A stretch of DNA of 64,000 nt from Massilia agri (GTDB lineage: Bacteria > Pseudomonadota > Gammaproteobacteria > Burkholderiales > Burkholderiaceae_D): positions 1-64,000 of the forward strand of contig NZ_JANUHA010000006.1 in the NCBI RefSeq assembly GCF_024753255.1, given 5' to 3'. Made by a program: the position numbers and the translations under genes. How positions within the stretch are numbered: the first letter of the stretch is position 1; the number at the start of each line of letters is the position of its first letter. This document shows, piece after piece, positions 7,974 to 17,264 of this stretch. Under the pieces are notes generated by a model. The model was given only the letters and a program-made list of their open reading frames with translations, did not search any database and was not told the DNA's origin.

Positions 7974-9805
7974 GCCAGCACCAGCGAGGTCCTGGCCGGG
8001 AGCCGCAGGGGCGCGCCCAGGTCCACGGCCTCTCCCGTCAGCACATTGGTCGCGCGGCGCGCCCCCTTGATCATGCCGGAAAAGCGCGCCAGGTCGAGCG
8101 TCGTTTCGCCCGCATTCTTGTTGAGCACCACCATCACGGTCTGCCTGCCGTCGTGGCGGAAGTAGACGTAGCTGCCGTCGCGCGGCAGGTAGTGCGTCAG
8201 CTTGCCCTGCGTGACAGCGGGGCTGGTCTTGCGCCAGTTGAACAGCGTGCGCACGAAGCGTTGCATGTCGCGCTGTTGGGGCGACAGGCCGGCGCCGCTG
8301 AAGGCGTCGACCTTGTCGCCTTCCCAGCCGCCCGGCATGTCCGCGCGCAGCACGCCGTCGTCGCGCTGCTTCGGGCTCTTGATCAGGACCTCGGTGCCGT
8401 AGAACACCTGGGGAATGCCGCGCGTGGTCGCCATCAGGATCACATTCGTCTTCGCCAGGTCGACGTCGTTGTCCACCTGGGCCAGGATGCGCGGCCGGTC
8501 GTGGTTGTCGGGGAAGACCATCAGCCGCATCGGGTCGGCGTACAGGTAGTCGGCCGCGATGATCTCGTAGATCCGGATCAGGCCACGGGTAGACGTCTCG
8601 GGCTCGGTCAGCGCTTCCGGGGCGGTGTCGGACAGGGGGAAATCCATCACGGTCGGCAGTTCCGAACGGTAGCCGTCGCGGTTGACGACACCCTTCTGCC
8701 AGTAGGCCACCATGTGCGGACGCGCATCCATCTCCTCGCCGACCACGTTCATGTGGGGGTATTCCGCCGCCACCGCGCGGTTCCACTCGTTGAGGAAGTC
8801 CTTGTCCGAATAGGAATAGGTGTCCTCGCGGATGCCGGAAAGGTTTGCGTACTCGATCCACCACAGGGTGTTCTGGATCAGGTAGCGCGCCACCAGCGGA
8901 TTGCGCTGGTTCAGGTCCGGCATGGTCTCCACGAACCAGCCGTCGAAGAAGCGCGCGCGTTCCTCGGGCGCGGCGTGGATGTCCTGGGCCATCGTGTGCT
9001 GGTTATTGGTCGGCACGAAGCTGTTGCCGTGGTTGATCCAGTCGCGCGCCGGCAGGTCGCGCATCCACCAGTGCTTGGTGCCGATGTGGTTCAGCACGAT
9101 GTCCTTGATCACGCCGATGCCGCGCGCATTCGCGGCCGCCACATAGTCGCGGAATTCGGCGTTGCTGCCGAAGCGCGGATCGATGCGGTAGTAGTCGGTC
9201 AGCGAATAGCCGTGGTAGGAGTAAGAGGGCTGGTCGTTCTCGAGCAGGGGCGTGGGCCAGACCATGGTGAAGCCGAGGTCGCGGATGTAGTCGAGCCGGG
9301 CGCGCATGCCGGCCAGGTCGCCGCCGTGGCGCTTGACCGGATCGGCGCGGTTGGCGCCCTCGCGCATCCCGGCCTGGTCGTTGGCGGCGCCGCCGCTGGC
9401 GAAGCGGTCGGGCATGAGCAGGTAGATGGCATCGGCGGCGCCGAAGCTGGCCCGCTGCGCCGAGCCGGCGCGGCGCGGCGCCAAGCGGTAGCGGTGGCTG
9501 GTGACGGTCTGCTGCCCGCGCCGGAACTGCAGATCGAGCTCGCCCGGGTGCGCATCCTTGCCGATGTCGAGGTTGACGAACAGGTAATTCGGGTTGTCGG
9601 TGCGCTCCACGCCGGTGATGCGCACGCCGGGGTAGGCGAGGGTGGGCGCCAGTTCGGCGATCCGGTCGCCATGCACCATCAGCTGCAGGGACGAACCCGC
9701 CATGCCGGTCCACCAGTTCGGTGGTTCGACACGCCGGATACTGTGGGGCGCCGCGACGGCCAGTGAAGCAGCCAGCCATGCCGTAATTGCAAACAGGACC
9801 TTCAC
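7967..9805 (-). CDS. Secreted GH13 cyclomaltodextrinase / alpha-amylase
   Basis: A 612-aa glycoside hydrolase of family 13 with an N-terminal cyclomaltodextrinase-type beta domain (about residues 22-115) and a catalytic TIM barrel. The conserved regions are present: DIVLNHIG, the nucleophile Asp in GIREDTYSYSD (about residue 328), the acid Glu in VVGEEM, and FPDNHD. A Sec signal peptide (MKVLFAITAWLAASLAVAA) places it in the periplasm or outside. The start is GTG. I prefer the GTG at 9805 because AGGAGG lies 7 nt upstream; the GTG at 9808 would leave only 4. It should cleave cyclodextrins or maltodextrins and feed the coupled PfkB kinase. Confidence 0.92.
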   Translation of the reverse strand: MKVLFAITAWLAASLAVAAPHSIRRVEPPNWWTGMAGSSLQLMVHGDRIAELAPTLAYPGVRITGVERTDNPNYLFVNLDIGKDAHPGELDLQFRRGQQTVTSHRYRLAPRRAGSAQRASFGAADAIYLLMPDRFASGGAANDQAGMREGANRADPVKRHGGDLAGMRARLDYIRDLGFTMVWPTPLLENDQPSYSYHGYSLTDYYRIDPRFGSNAEFRDYVAAANARGIGVIKDIVLNHIGTKHWWMRDLPARDWINHGNSFVPTNNQHTMAQDIHAAPEERARFFDGWFVETMPDLNQRNPLVARYLIQNTLWWIEYANLSGIREDTYSYSDKDFLNEWNRAVAAEYPHMNVVGEEMDARPHMVAYWQKGVVNRDGYRSELPTVMDFPLSDTAPEALTEPETSTRGLIRIYEIIAADYLYADPMRLMVFPDNHDRPRILAQVDNDVDLAKTNVILMATTRGIPQVFYGTEVLIKSPKQRDDGVLRADMPGGWEGDKVDAFSGAGLSPQQRDMQRFVRTLFNWRKTSPAVTQGKLTHYLPRDGSYVYFRHDGRQTVMVVLNKNAGETTLDLARFSGMIKGARRATNVLTGEAVDLGAPLRLPARTSLVLAW

Positions 9806-9836
9806 CACATCGCCTCCTGATGAGTTGAGATGTAGT

Positions 9837-9860
9837 AAAATAACAGCCTATCCTGTTATC
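9837..9860 (-). terminator. AT-rich hairpin between GGDEF gene and GH13 gene
   Basis: The arms ATAACAG (9840-9846) and CTGTTAT (9853-9859) flank a 6-nt loop. On the minus strand the stem runs into TTTTAC, so it may end the c-di-GMP operon, whose last stop is 67 nt upstream. It also sits about 35 nt before the GH13 start, so an operator role is possible. Confidence 0.4.
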
Positions 9861-9926
9861 GCGCAAGCAATTCTTGCCTTAAGCTGTAGTTTTATTTCAC
9901 GGCTACGGCCAGCGCAATTGCGCCGC

Positions 9927-11036
9927 TCAAGCCTGCACGATGCGGTCGCGCCCCGACTCCTTGGCCCGGTACAGCGCCTTGTCGGCGCGGTGGATGGCGT
10001 CCGCGAAGGGTTCGCCCGCGTTGCGGGTGGCCAGGCCCGCCGAGAAGCTGATGCGGCGTCCTTCGACGCCGGGCACCGGCATGGTATGCACCTGTTCCGC
10101 CATGCGTTCCAGCACGCCGCGCGCATCGTCGAGCGAGGCGTCGGGCAACAGCAGCAGGAATTCCTCGCCACCCCAGCGCGCCAGCACGTCGTCGCCGCGC
10201 AGGCAGGCGCGCGCGGCGCTGGAGAAGCTGCGCAGCACGCTGTCGCCGGCGGCGTGGCCATACTGGTCGTTGACCTGCTTGAAGAAGTCGATGTCGATCA
10301 GGGCGATGCAGCTCAGTGCCTGCCCATTGCGGCTCGATGGCTGGCGGCGTTCCTCCGCTTCCAGCACTTCATGCATCCTGCGGCGGTTCACCAGCGAAGT
10401 CAGTTCGTCGACGGTGGCCAGCACCCGGATGGTATCGAGGGCCTCGGTGAGCTCGCGCCGCTGGCGCTTCAGGCGCGAGCGCAGCTTGTGCATCTCGCCG
10501 CTCAGCACCGCGGTGGACAGCAGGGCCGCGGCCAGGTAGCCGAAGCTCATCGCTTCCTGGGCGGGCGGGAAGCGCGCCGGGTCATGGAGGGCCAGCCACC
10601 ACATGGTGACGCCCATGCCGGCCAGGGCGACCAGGGACAGCAGCATGGTCTGGCGCGGGCGCGCGGCGAACATGCAGAAGGCGATGGTCACCAGGGTCAT
10701 GACCAGGGTCGCGCCGCGCAGCGGTCCGGACACCGCATACAGGAACATGGTGCAGACCAGCGAGAACAGGGCCTGCAGCACGGCCAGCTGGTCGGGCTTG
10801 AGTCCGATGCGCGGGCTCAGGCGGATCACGAAATAGAAGCCTGCCGCGGTGCCCCAGCCCCAACGGATCAGGGTCTGCGCCGTGGTGGTGGCGCTGAAGC
10901 CATGGTGGACCTGGGTCAGCAGGATCAGGGTGCAGGCGACGTAGAGCACGTAGGTGGCGGCCCAGTACTGCAGCATGCGGCGCAGGCTGGTGTCAGTGCC
11001 GAGCAGGAGCGCGGCGAGGCGGCGCGGCAATGTCAT
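9927..11036 (-). CDS. Membrane-bound diguanylate cyclase (GGDEF)
   Basis: A 369-aa enzyme making c-di-GMP. About five or six hydrophobic helices fill residues 22-180, a short coiled linker follows, and the GGDEF domain occupies about 200-368. The active site is GGEEF (289-293), a functional variant. The product-inhibition I-site RGDD is at 280-283, five residues before it, so feedback control is expected. The start ATG overlaps the stop of the upstream GGDEF/EAL gene (ATGA at 11033-11036). It is the last gene of the porin / binding-protein / c-di-GMP operon. Confidence 0.92.
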   Translation of the reverse strand: MTLPRRLAALLLGTDTSLRRMLQYWAATYVLYVACTLILLTQVHHGFSATTTAQTLIRWGWGTAAGFYFVIRLSPRIGLKPDQLAVLQALFSLVCTMFLYAVSGPLRGATLVMTLVTIAFCMFAARPRQTMLLSLVALAGMGVTMWWLALHDPARFPPAQEAMSFGYLAAALLSTAVLSGEMHKLRSRLKRQRRELTEALDTIRVLATVDELTSLVNRRRMHEVLEAEERRQPSSRNGQALSCIALIDIDFFKQVNDQYGHAAGDSVLRSFSSAARACLRGDDVLARWGGEEFLLLLPDASLDDARGVLERMAEQVHTMPVPGVEGRRISFSAGLATRNAGEPFADAIHRADKALYRAKESGRDRIVQA

Positions 11037-13729
11037 GCGGCCACCAAGGTAGTGCCTTGTTCGGCCAGCAGCTCGGCGATGCGCTCCGGCGGCACCGGGC
11101 GGCTGTACAGGTAGCCCTGCATCTCGTCGCAGTCGTTGGCGCGCAGGAAGTCGCGCTGTTCCTCGGTCTCGACGCCTTCGGCGATGACGCGCAGGTCGAG
11201 CTTGTGGCCGAGCGAGATCACGGCCATCGCGATGGCCTGGTCGTCCCGGCTGTGGGCCAGGTCGGCGACAAAACTCTTGTCGATCTTCAGGCGGCTGATC
11301 GGGAAGGACTTCAGCGCCGACAGGCTCGAGTAGCCGGTGCCGAAGTCGTCGATCGACAGGGCCACGCCCATCGCCTCGATCTCGCGCATCTTGTCGACCG
11401 CGCGCGCGAGGTCGCGCATGAGCGAGCTTTCGGTCACCTCGACTTCCAGCAGCCGCGGCGGCAGGCCGCTGTCGCGCAGGGCGCCGTCGATGCGCTCGAC
11501 CAGGCGCTTTTCTTCGAACTGGCGGGCCGACACGTTGACCGAGATCGCGACTTCCGGCAGGCCGGCGTCGCGCCAGGCCTGGCCTTGCGCGCAGGCGGTG
11601 CGCAGCACCCATTCGCCCAGCGGGACGATCAGGCCGCTCTCCTCGGCCAGGCCGATGAAGCGCAGCGGCGAGATCAGGCCGTGCTCGGGATGGTTCCAGC
11701 GGATCAGGGCCTCGACGCCGAACAGGCGGCCGGTGCGCAGGTCGACCTTGGGCTGGTACAGCAGCTGGAACTGGCAGGCCTGGCCCGGGCAGGCGTCCAG
11801 TGCGCTGCGCATCCCCTCCAGCAGGACCAGCTTTTCCTCGACGCTGGCGTTCATCTCGCTGGCGTAGAACTGGAAGCTGTTCTTGTTCTCCTTGGCGCGG
11901 TACATCGCCGCATCGGCATTCATCATGAGGGTATTGGCGTCCTGGCCATCGCGCGGATAGAGCACCACGCCCATGCTGCAGCTGACCTGGACTTCCTGGC
12001 CCTCCACCTCGACCGGCTCGGTGACGGCCTGGCGCACCTTTTCCAGCAGGGGCGTGAGGGCCAGCGGATCGCTGGATAAGTCGGGCAGCAGGATCACGAA
12101 TTCGTCGCCGCCGAAGCGCGCCAGGGTGTCGCTGCGGCGCAGGCACCGTCCCATGCGCGCGCCCACCACCTTGAGCAGTTCGTCGCCGGCGTTGTGGCCG
12201 AGGCCATCGTTGACCAGCTTGAAGCCGTCCAGGTCGATGAAGGCCAGGCCCACGCTGCCGCCCTTGCGCTCGGCGTCGCGGATGGCCTGGCCGAGGCGGT
12301 CGCGCAGCAGGCTGCGGTTGGGCAGGCCGGTGAGGTCGTCGTGGTGGGCCAGGTGGCGGATGCGCTGCTCGGCGAGCTTGCGCTCGGTGATGTCGCGCAC
12401 GATCGCCACCACGCCGCCCTCGACCGGCACCACCTGGCGGTGCAGCCAGCGGTCCGGCTGCGGCAGCTGGTGCGCCAGCCATTCGGCTTCGCGCGCCACG
12501 CCGTCGCTGGCCACCGCCGCGAGGTCGTCGAAGATGCCGATGCCGAGGTAGGTCGGCAGCAGGATCGACATGCGCTTGCCCTGCATGCGTTCCTTGGCCA
12601 GGCCGGTGAGCTGCTCGGCGCGGCTGTTGGTGGTCTCGATCAGGAAGTCGAGCACGGCGCCATCAATGGCGCGCACGGTGCGCAGCACGAAGAAGGCGTC
12701 CAGGCTGGCCTCGGAAGCGGCGGCATAGGTCTCTTGCGCCAGGCGTTCGCGCCGGCGCGCCTTGGCCAGCTGCCAGGACCAGGCGCTGACCAGGGACACC
12801 ACCATCAGCAGCAGTGCGGTGCCGGCGCCCGCCCCGAGCAGCCAGGTGCGGCGCTGCTGGGCAAACGCGGCCATCTGCTCGGTTTCGGACAGGCCCACCA
12901 CCGCGACCAGGGGAAAACCGTTCAGGGGACGGCTGCTGGCATAGCGCCGCTCGGCGTCCACTCCCACGCGGCCCAGCGCCACCCGCTCCGGCTTGCCCGG
13001 CGCGATGCGCTGGCCCCAGCTGACCTCGTCGCCGACGCGGGCGGCGCGCACCACGCCGTCTTCGCCGGCCACGCCCAGCAGGCCGCGCGCGCCGAGGCGC
13101 GAGTATTCGTAGGACGAGGTGAAGAAGGCCGGGTCGACCGCCACGCTGGCCACGCCGGCGAAACGGCCCGCGCCATCGTTGATGCGGCGCGAGAACACCA
13201 CATGCGGTTCGTGCCGGCCGATGGTCTCGCTGACGAAGGGCATGTTGCCGTCGCGCTCGCGGTGGACGGCGAACCAGGGCGAGTTCGACACGTCGCCCCC
13301 GCGCCGCACCGAGGGGTTGGCGGCCAGGATGTGGCCGTCGGCGCCGACGATCGCCACCTGGAACACCACGCCCGGCGGCAGCAGGCCCTTGGCGCTCATC
13401 GCGCCCAGGGCCGCGCCGGGACCGTTCATCTCGACCGCGTACTGCAGCACGCGCAGGGTCTGGTCGATGCCGGACAGGCTGCGCGCCATCTGCGCTTCGT
13501 AGGTGTCGACCAGCTCGCGGGTGGCTTCCGCCGCCGTCTCGCGTGCGGCGGCTTCCTCCTCGCGCACCATGTGCAGGGTCGCCAGCCACAGGGCCGCGAC
13601 CAGCAGCAGGGCGAACAGGGGCAGGGCGACGTGGGTCTCGAGCCCGCGGCCGAGCAGGCGCATCACGGCCGTGCGCCGCGCGTGCGCGGGCGGGGCGGCT
13701 GCCGGGGCCTGGCTCTGCGGGCGGTCCAT
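11033..13729 (-). CDS. Sensory GGDEF/EAL protein with periplasmic PDC-type domain
   Basis: An 898-aa bifunctional c-di-GMP receptor. TM1 is at about 33-52, a periplasmic double-Cache/PDC-like sensor at 60-295, TM2 at 297-318, a PAS-like domain at 335-448, GGDEF at 455-620 and EAL at 640-890. GGDEF (540-544) and the I-site RRSD (531-534) are intact. The EAL motif (GVEALIRW, 673-675) and DDFGTGYSS are also intact, so both cyclase and phosphodiesterase activity are possible. It starts 2 bp after the binding-like protein gene and overlaps the downstream cyclase. The periplasmic sensor next to a periplasmic binding-like protein suggests the two interact; this is inference. Confidence 0.92.
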   Translation of the reverse strand: MDRPQSQAPAAAPPAHARRTAVMRLLGRGLETHVALPLFALLLVAALWLATLHMVREEEAAARETAAEATRELVDTYEAQMARSLSGIDQTLRVLQYAVEMNGPGAALGAMSAKGLLPPGVVFQVAIVGADGHILAANPSVRRGGDVSNSPWFAVHRERDGNMPFVSETIGRHEPHVVFSRRINDGAGRFAGVASVAVDPAFFTSSYEYSRLGARGLLGVAGEDGVVRAARVGDEVSWGQRIAPGKPERVALGRVGVDAERRYASSRPLNGFPLVAVVGLSETEQMAAFAQQRRTWLLGAGAGTALLLMVVSLVSAWSWQLAKARRRERLAQETYAAASEASLDAFFVLRTVRAIDGAVLDFLIETTNSRAEQLTGLAKERMQGKRMSILLPTYLGIGIFDDLAAVASDGVAREAEWLAHQLPQPDRWLHRQVVPVEGGVVAIVRDITERKLAEQRIRHLAHHDDLTGLPNRSLLRDRLGQAIRDAERKGGSVGLAFIDLDGFKLVNDGLGHNAGDELLKVVGARMGRCLRRSDTLARFGGDEFVILLPDLSSDPLALTPLLEKVRQAVTEPVEVEGQEVQVSCSMGVVLYPRDGQDANTLMMNADAAMYRAKENKNSFQFYASEMNASVEEKLVLLEGMRSALDACPGQACQFQLLYQPKVDLRTGRLFGVEALIRWNHPEHGLISPLRFIGLAEESGLIVPLGEWVLRTACAQGQAWRDAGLPEVAISVNVSARQFEEKRLVERIDGALRDSGLPPRLLEVEVTESSLMRDLARAVDKMREIEAMGVALSIDDFGTGYSSLSALKSFPISRLKIDKSFVADLAHSRDDQAIAMAVISLGHKLDLRVIAEGVETEEQRDFLRANDCDEMQGYLYSRPVPPERIAELLAEQGTTLVAA

Positions 13730-13731
13730 GG

Positions 13732-14169
13732 TCAGCGCAGCACCAGCACCGGACGGACGCTGGCGTCCAGCGCGGCGCGGTCGATATAGCCGATCATGGA
13801 CGGGTTCTCGGCCACCATGCGGCGCACGCTGGCGCTGTCGGCGGCTTCGCGCGGCGGCTGGCCGCGGCCCGTGAACACCATCTTCGACCAGTGGGCCTTG
13901 AGCAGGGCGGGCGTCTTGCCCGTGACCTGCTGGTAGAACGCGTTGCGTTCCTGCGAGCCGACACGTTGGTCGAGCGCGAGCACTTCCTGGCCGTCGGGGA
14001 AACGTCCGGCCTGGCCGAGGAAGATCGCCGCGACCTGGTCGCTCGTGAGACCCTGGGCCGGGCTGCGCGCGGATACGATGACCACCAGCTCGGCGCTGGC
14101 ATTGGATGACAGCACGAGCGCGAGAGGCAGGACGGCGGTGGTGAGGAAACGGCGGATGCGATAGCTCAT
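13732..14169 (-). CDS. Small periplasmic phosphate-binding-protein-like protein
   Basis: A 145-aa exported protein with a Sec signal (residues 1-27, ending SNASA) and a truncated type-2 periplasmic-binding fold like the PstS-related phosphate ABC substrate-binding family (VVIVSARSPAQGLTSDQVAAIF, then GYIDRAALDA). It is far shorter than a transport PstS (about 330 aa), and no ABC permease or ATPase is encoded nearby, so transport is unlikely. The gene lies 8 bp after the porin gene and 2 bp before the GGDEF/EAL receptor. I infer a ligand sensor feeding that receptor. Confidence 0.78.
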   Translation of the reverse strand: MSYRIRRFLTTAVLPLALVLSSNASAELVVIVSARSPAQGLTSDQVAAIFLGQAGRFPDGQEVLALDQRVGSQERNAFYQQVTGKTPALLKAHWSKMVFTGRGQPPREAADSASVRRMVAENPSMIGYIDRAALDASVRPVLVLR

Positions 14170-14177
14170 GCGCCCCC

Positions 14178-15464
14178 TCAGAATACGAAGTCGAGCGCGA
14201 CGCTGACCACGTGGACCGTGCGGTCCGGGCGGAAGGCGTGGCTCGGGTTGATCAGGGTGCCGCGCGAACCCGCGCCCGGGCTGATCCGGTCGTACTGGGC
14301 CTTGAGCGCGATATTGCTGGCGGCGTCCCAGCGCAGGCCGGCGCTGATGGTGGACTGCTGCGGGACGGTCGCCAGGTAGGTGTTCAGCGCCAGGTTGACG
14401 AAGGCGCCGGCGGCCTGGACCTGCGGCGGCAGGCCGGCCAGCTGCAGGCCGGCGTCGCTGGTGGCGCCATGGGCGCGCACCCTGGCATAGCCGGCGTAGG
14501 GCGTCAGGCTGTCGAAGCGGTAGCCGCCGCCAGCATACAGGGCGGTGGTGCGGCCCAGCAGGGAATCGGTGTGCGAGCGCCCGATCTCCGCGCTCAGGAA
14601 CCAGGCGCCCGGGTCGTAGTTCGCGCCCATGCTGACCATGCTCACGCGCTTGTTCTCGATCGCGTAACGGGCGGCCAGGGTTTCGCCCTGCGGCCCGAAG
14701 GCGCGCAGCGCGGTAAACAGCTCGTTGCCGATGTCCGTCGTGAGATTTCCGGTCAGGGCCGACACACGCGCACTCAGTGCGCCGCGTTCGATGCTGTGCG
14801 AGAGGCCGGCAATGGCGCGCGCGTGCAGGCGGCGGTCTTCGTACAGGCGGGTGTTGGTATGGCCCCAGAACGCCTGGGTCGCATGGCGCGTGGCGCCGCC
14901 GCTCCAGCGCCAGGTGGCGTCGATGCCGTCGCTGCTGGAGATCGGCAGGCTGCCATAGACCTCGACCGGGGTGCGCACCCAGGGCAGGGTGTAGCCCACC
15001 TTGCGGTAGTCGGCCGCCAGGAACACCGGCAGGGCGATGCGGCCCAGGCGGATCGCCAGGTCCGGGCTCGCCTGGTACTTCACGTTGGCCCATTCGAGGC
15101 GCGGACGGTAGCTGCCTTCCAGGTCCTGTTCGCTGACGAGCTGCAGCACGGCCGACCAGCGGCCCTGCGAGACGTCGAGCTGGGCGCCGAGGCGGCTGTC
15201 GACTTCCACGCTCCAGGGCGCGCTGCGGCCGGCGCCGGTGGCGTGCATGACGGTCGAGGTGTAGTCGGCGTCGCGGGTGTCGGCATGCACGGCGCCGAGG
15301 GTGCCGAAGCCGGAAAACTTCCAGGCCGGGCCCTTGTCGGCCGCCGGATCGACCATCGCCTCGGAGGCGAGTGCGCCGGCGTTCGCTGCGAGCAGGCTCG
15401 CGAGCGCGCCGCAACGCAGGATGACCTGCAGCGATTTGCCGGGGTGAGAAAGCGGGTGCGTCAT
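14178..15464 (-). CDS. Outer-membrane porin-like beta-barrel protein
   Basis: A 428-aa protein with a signal peptide (cleavage near residue 33, ALAS) and a C-terminal region of alternating beta strands ending in SVALDFVF, whose terminal Phe is the usual barrel-assembly signal. There is no TonB plug and no lipid-anchor Cys. The family is porin-like and otherwise uncharacterised; substrate selectivity cannot be read. It is the first gene of a four-gene minus-strand operon leading to two c-di-GMP enzymes, so it may admit or sense the signal molecule. Confidence 0.75.
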   Translation of the reverse strand: MTHPLSHPGKSLQVILRCGALASLLAANAGALASEAMVDPAADKGPAWKFSGFGTLGAVHADTRDADYTSTVMHATGAGRSAPWSVEVDSRLGAQLDVSQGRWSAVLQLVSEQDLEGSYRPRLEWANVKYQASPDLAIRLGRIALPVFLAADYRKVGYTLPWVRTPVEVYGSLPISSSDGIDATWRWSGGATRHATQAFWGHTNTRLYEDRRLHARAIAGLSHSIERGALSARVSALTGNLTTDIGNELFTALRAFGPQGETLAARYAIENKRVSMVSMGANYDPGAWFLSAEIGRSHTDSLLGRTTALYAGGGYRFDSLTPYAGYARVRAHGATSDAGLQLAGLPPQVQAAGAFVNLALNTYLATVPQQSTISAGLRWDAASNIALKAQYDRISPGAGSRGTLINPSHAFRPDRTVHVVSVALDFVF

Positions 15465-15597
15465 GTTCAGGATCGTGGCGAGGCGGCCAGGGAAGCAGGA
15501 TGCGCGTCGTGACGCGTGGCCTCAAACTTTACCGAACGCAACTGCCAAAGTCGAGATCTTTACGTACAGCAACGAAACAATGTGACAATCATTGTTG

Positions 15598-16140
15598 TTA
15601 GACGGCAACGGGTGGGGCGCCTTCGTTGTCCGCACCCCACAGGCGGCGCCCGCCCAGGTCCAGCCAGGTGAGGTAGAGGCGCAGGTCGAATTCGAGCTGG
15701 TGGTAATCCGGCTCCATCCAGCAGCACAGCTTGTAGAAGGCCTTGTCGTGTTCCTTCTCCTTCAGGTGCGCCAGTTCGTGCACGGCGATCATGCGCAGGA
15801 AGGGCAGGGGACCGTCGCGAAACACGTTGGCGATGCGGATCTCGTGCTTGGCCTTCAGGCGGCTGCCCTGCACCCGCGAAATGGCCGTATGCAGGCCGAG
15901 CGCGTGCTGCATCACGTGGATCTTGCTGTCGTAGGCGACCTTGGCGACCGGCGCCGCCTGGCGCAGGTAGTCGATCTTCAGCTCCTGCACGTAGTCGTAC
16001 AGGGCGCGGTCGGTGCGGATGCCGTGGGCCTCGGGATAGCGCTGCAGCAGGACCTCGCCGAGCCGGCCGGCGTCGACCAGTTGCAGGACCTGGCTGCGCA
16101 GGTTGTCGGGATAGCCGCTGAGGTAGGGGAGCTTGTGCAT
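15598..16140 (-). CDS. YgjP-like M48/DUF45 metallopeptidase
   Basis: A 180-aa protein of the DUF45/YgjP family, related to WLM/SprT-type zinc peptidases. The motif AVHELAHLKEKEHDKAFYKL contains HExxH and the third ligand His. There is no signal peptide, so it is cytosolic. I chose the ATG at 16140 (MHKLPYLSGYPDN), which fits the family length. A longer in-frame start at 16266 would read through the inverted repeat at 16188-16218 and overlap the KGG gene. The cellular substrate is unknown. Confidence 0.85.
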   Translation of the reverse strand: MHKLPYLSGYPDNLRSQVLQLVDAGRLGEVLLQRYPEAHGIRTDRALYDYVQELKIDYLRQAAPVAKVAYDSKIHVMQHALGLHTAISRVQGSRLKAKHEIRIANVFRDGPLPFLRMIAVHELAHLKEKEHDKAFYKLCCWMEPDYHQLEFDLRLYLTWLDLGGRRLWGADNEGAPPVAV

Positions 16141-16187
16141 GGGGCCGCAAATGTAGCACAGTGCGGCGGTGGTGTGGCTTTGCTTTG

Positions 16188-16218
16188 GTAGGGTGGGCGG
16201 GTTTCCCGCCCACCCTAC
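16188..16218. repeat. Inverted repeat copy A (GTAGGGTGG family)
   Basis: Perfect 14-bp arms, 16188-16201 and 16205-16218 (GTAGGGTGGGCGGG and complement), with a TTT loop. The outer bases also pair partly (gctttg / cgaaaagc). It is a minimal copy of the element seen at 28250-28374 and 52238-52420. It lies between two same-strand genes and lacks a T run, so it is a repeat rather than a normal terminator. Confidence 0.75.
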
Positions 16219-16231
16219 GAAAAGCAAACGA

Positions 16232-16585
16232 TCAACCTTCCTTTTCGCCCTGGCGGTTGCCGGCATTCTTGGCGGCTGCGGCGGCCCGCTGGGCCGACTG
16301 CCGGCTTTCGCCGCCCTTGCGGCCGATGTCGGCCATGTGGGCGCGGTTGCGGCTCACTGCTTCGCCGCCCTTTTGCCCGGCGCGGCGCGCTTCCTCGGAA
16401 TCGAATTCGTGCGCCGTGCCTTTCTGGTGTGCCGCCTGTCCGCCCTTGCTGGCGATCTCGCGCTGCTGGTTCTGGTCCATCGCCGCGAAACCGCGCTTGG
16501 CCGGCGCCTGGCCGCCGCTCTTCTGCGCGCTGCCGGAGCCATTGCCTCCCTGGCTGCTCTTGCCGCTGTCTTTGCTTGTCGCCAT
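16232..16585 (-). CDS. KGG-motif stress-induced hydrophilic protein
   Basis: A 117-aa very hydrophilic protein of the KGG/GsiB/con-10-like stress family. Three glycine-lysine motifs are visible: ASKGGQAAHQKG, AGQKGGEAVS and IGRKGGESRQ. The N-terminal third is Ser/Gly/Gln-rich and low in complexity. AAGGAG sits just before the ATG. Such proteins accumulate under desiccation, starvation or general stress and are probably disordered; no enzymatic role is expected. Confidence 0.88.
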   Translation of the reverse strand: MATSKDSGKSSQGGNGSGSAQKSGGQAPAKRGFAAMDQNQQREIASKGGQAAHQKGTAHEFDSEEARRAGQKGGEAVSRNRAHMADIGRKGGESRQSAQRAAAAAKNAGNRQGEKEG

Positions 16586-16697
16586 GTCGTTCTCCTTGTC
16601 TGCCCTGGTGCTGTCGAAGTGGAACCCGCGAGCGCCTTATGGATGCGCTCGTGCCGTTTAGAGGCGGGACTTGGGGCTTAGTTCCGTTCGCATGCGA

Positions 16698-17264
16698 CTA
16701 GCGCGGGCGCGTGCGCCGTTCGCGCGCGCCGCGGAGGGTGGGCGCAAGGCCGCGCGGCTCCATGCCGTCGATGTCCTGCGGCGCGGCCGCCAGGCCGGCT
16801 TCGAGTTCCAGGCGGCGCGCGCGCAGGCGTTCGCCCAGCAGGGCGTCGTCCAGGCCGGCCCGCGCCAGCACCGGGAACAGCAGGGTTTCCTCGCGCGCGA
16901 CGTGATGGGCGACTTCCTCGGCCAGCACCGCGACCGTGGCGTCGAAATAGTCGTCGCCGGGGAACAGGGTCTCGAGCTGGTCGACGAGTTCGTGGGCGCT
17001 GTCGTGCTCCAGCGCCGCGTCCTCGAGCAGGCTGTCGTCCACCAGCGCGCGCAGCGCCGGGTAGAACAGCTCTTCCTCGAGCATGGCGTGCAGCAGCAGT
17101 TCCTGGCATAGTTCGTCGACCAGGCGCTCGCGTTCTTCTTCCTCCGCGGGATCGAGCATGGCGAAGGCGTGGAAGAGGGCGCGCACGCGGGCGTGGTCGG
17201 CGCGCAGCTGGGCCAGGATGCCGCCCGGGACGTCGGGCTGGGGTGGGGCGTGGAAGTGATGCAC
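16698..17264 (-). CDS. Hemerythrin HHE domain protein
   Basis: A 188-aa protein whose first about 140 residues form a hemerythrin-like four-helix bundle. Candidate di-iron ligands are in RADHARVRALFH, HAMLEEELFYP, EHDSAHE and HHVAREETLLFP. The Arg-rich tail is variable. Members bind oxygen, nitric oxide or serve iron and redox homeostasis. The start is GTG at 17264 with GGGAGG close upstream. It stands alone. Confidence 0.88.
   Translation of the reverse strand: MHHFHAPPQPDVPGGILAQLRADHARVRALFHAFAMLDPAEEEERERLVDELCQELLLHAMLEEELFYPALRALVDDSLLEDAALEHDSAHELVDQLETLFPGDDYFDATVAVLAEEVAHHVAREETLLFPVLARAGLDDALLGERLRARRLELEAGLAAAPQDIDGMEPRGLAPTLRGARERRTRPR

Noticed and set aside
15576..15596. Hairpin AACAATG/CATTGTT after the DUF45 gene
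   Set aside because: The arms are short and no T run follows. It might be a weak terminator but cannot be called.
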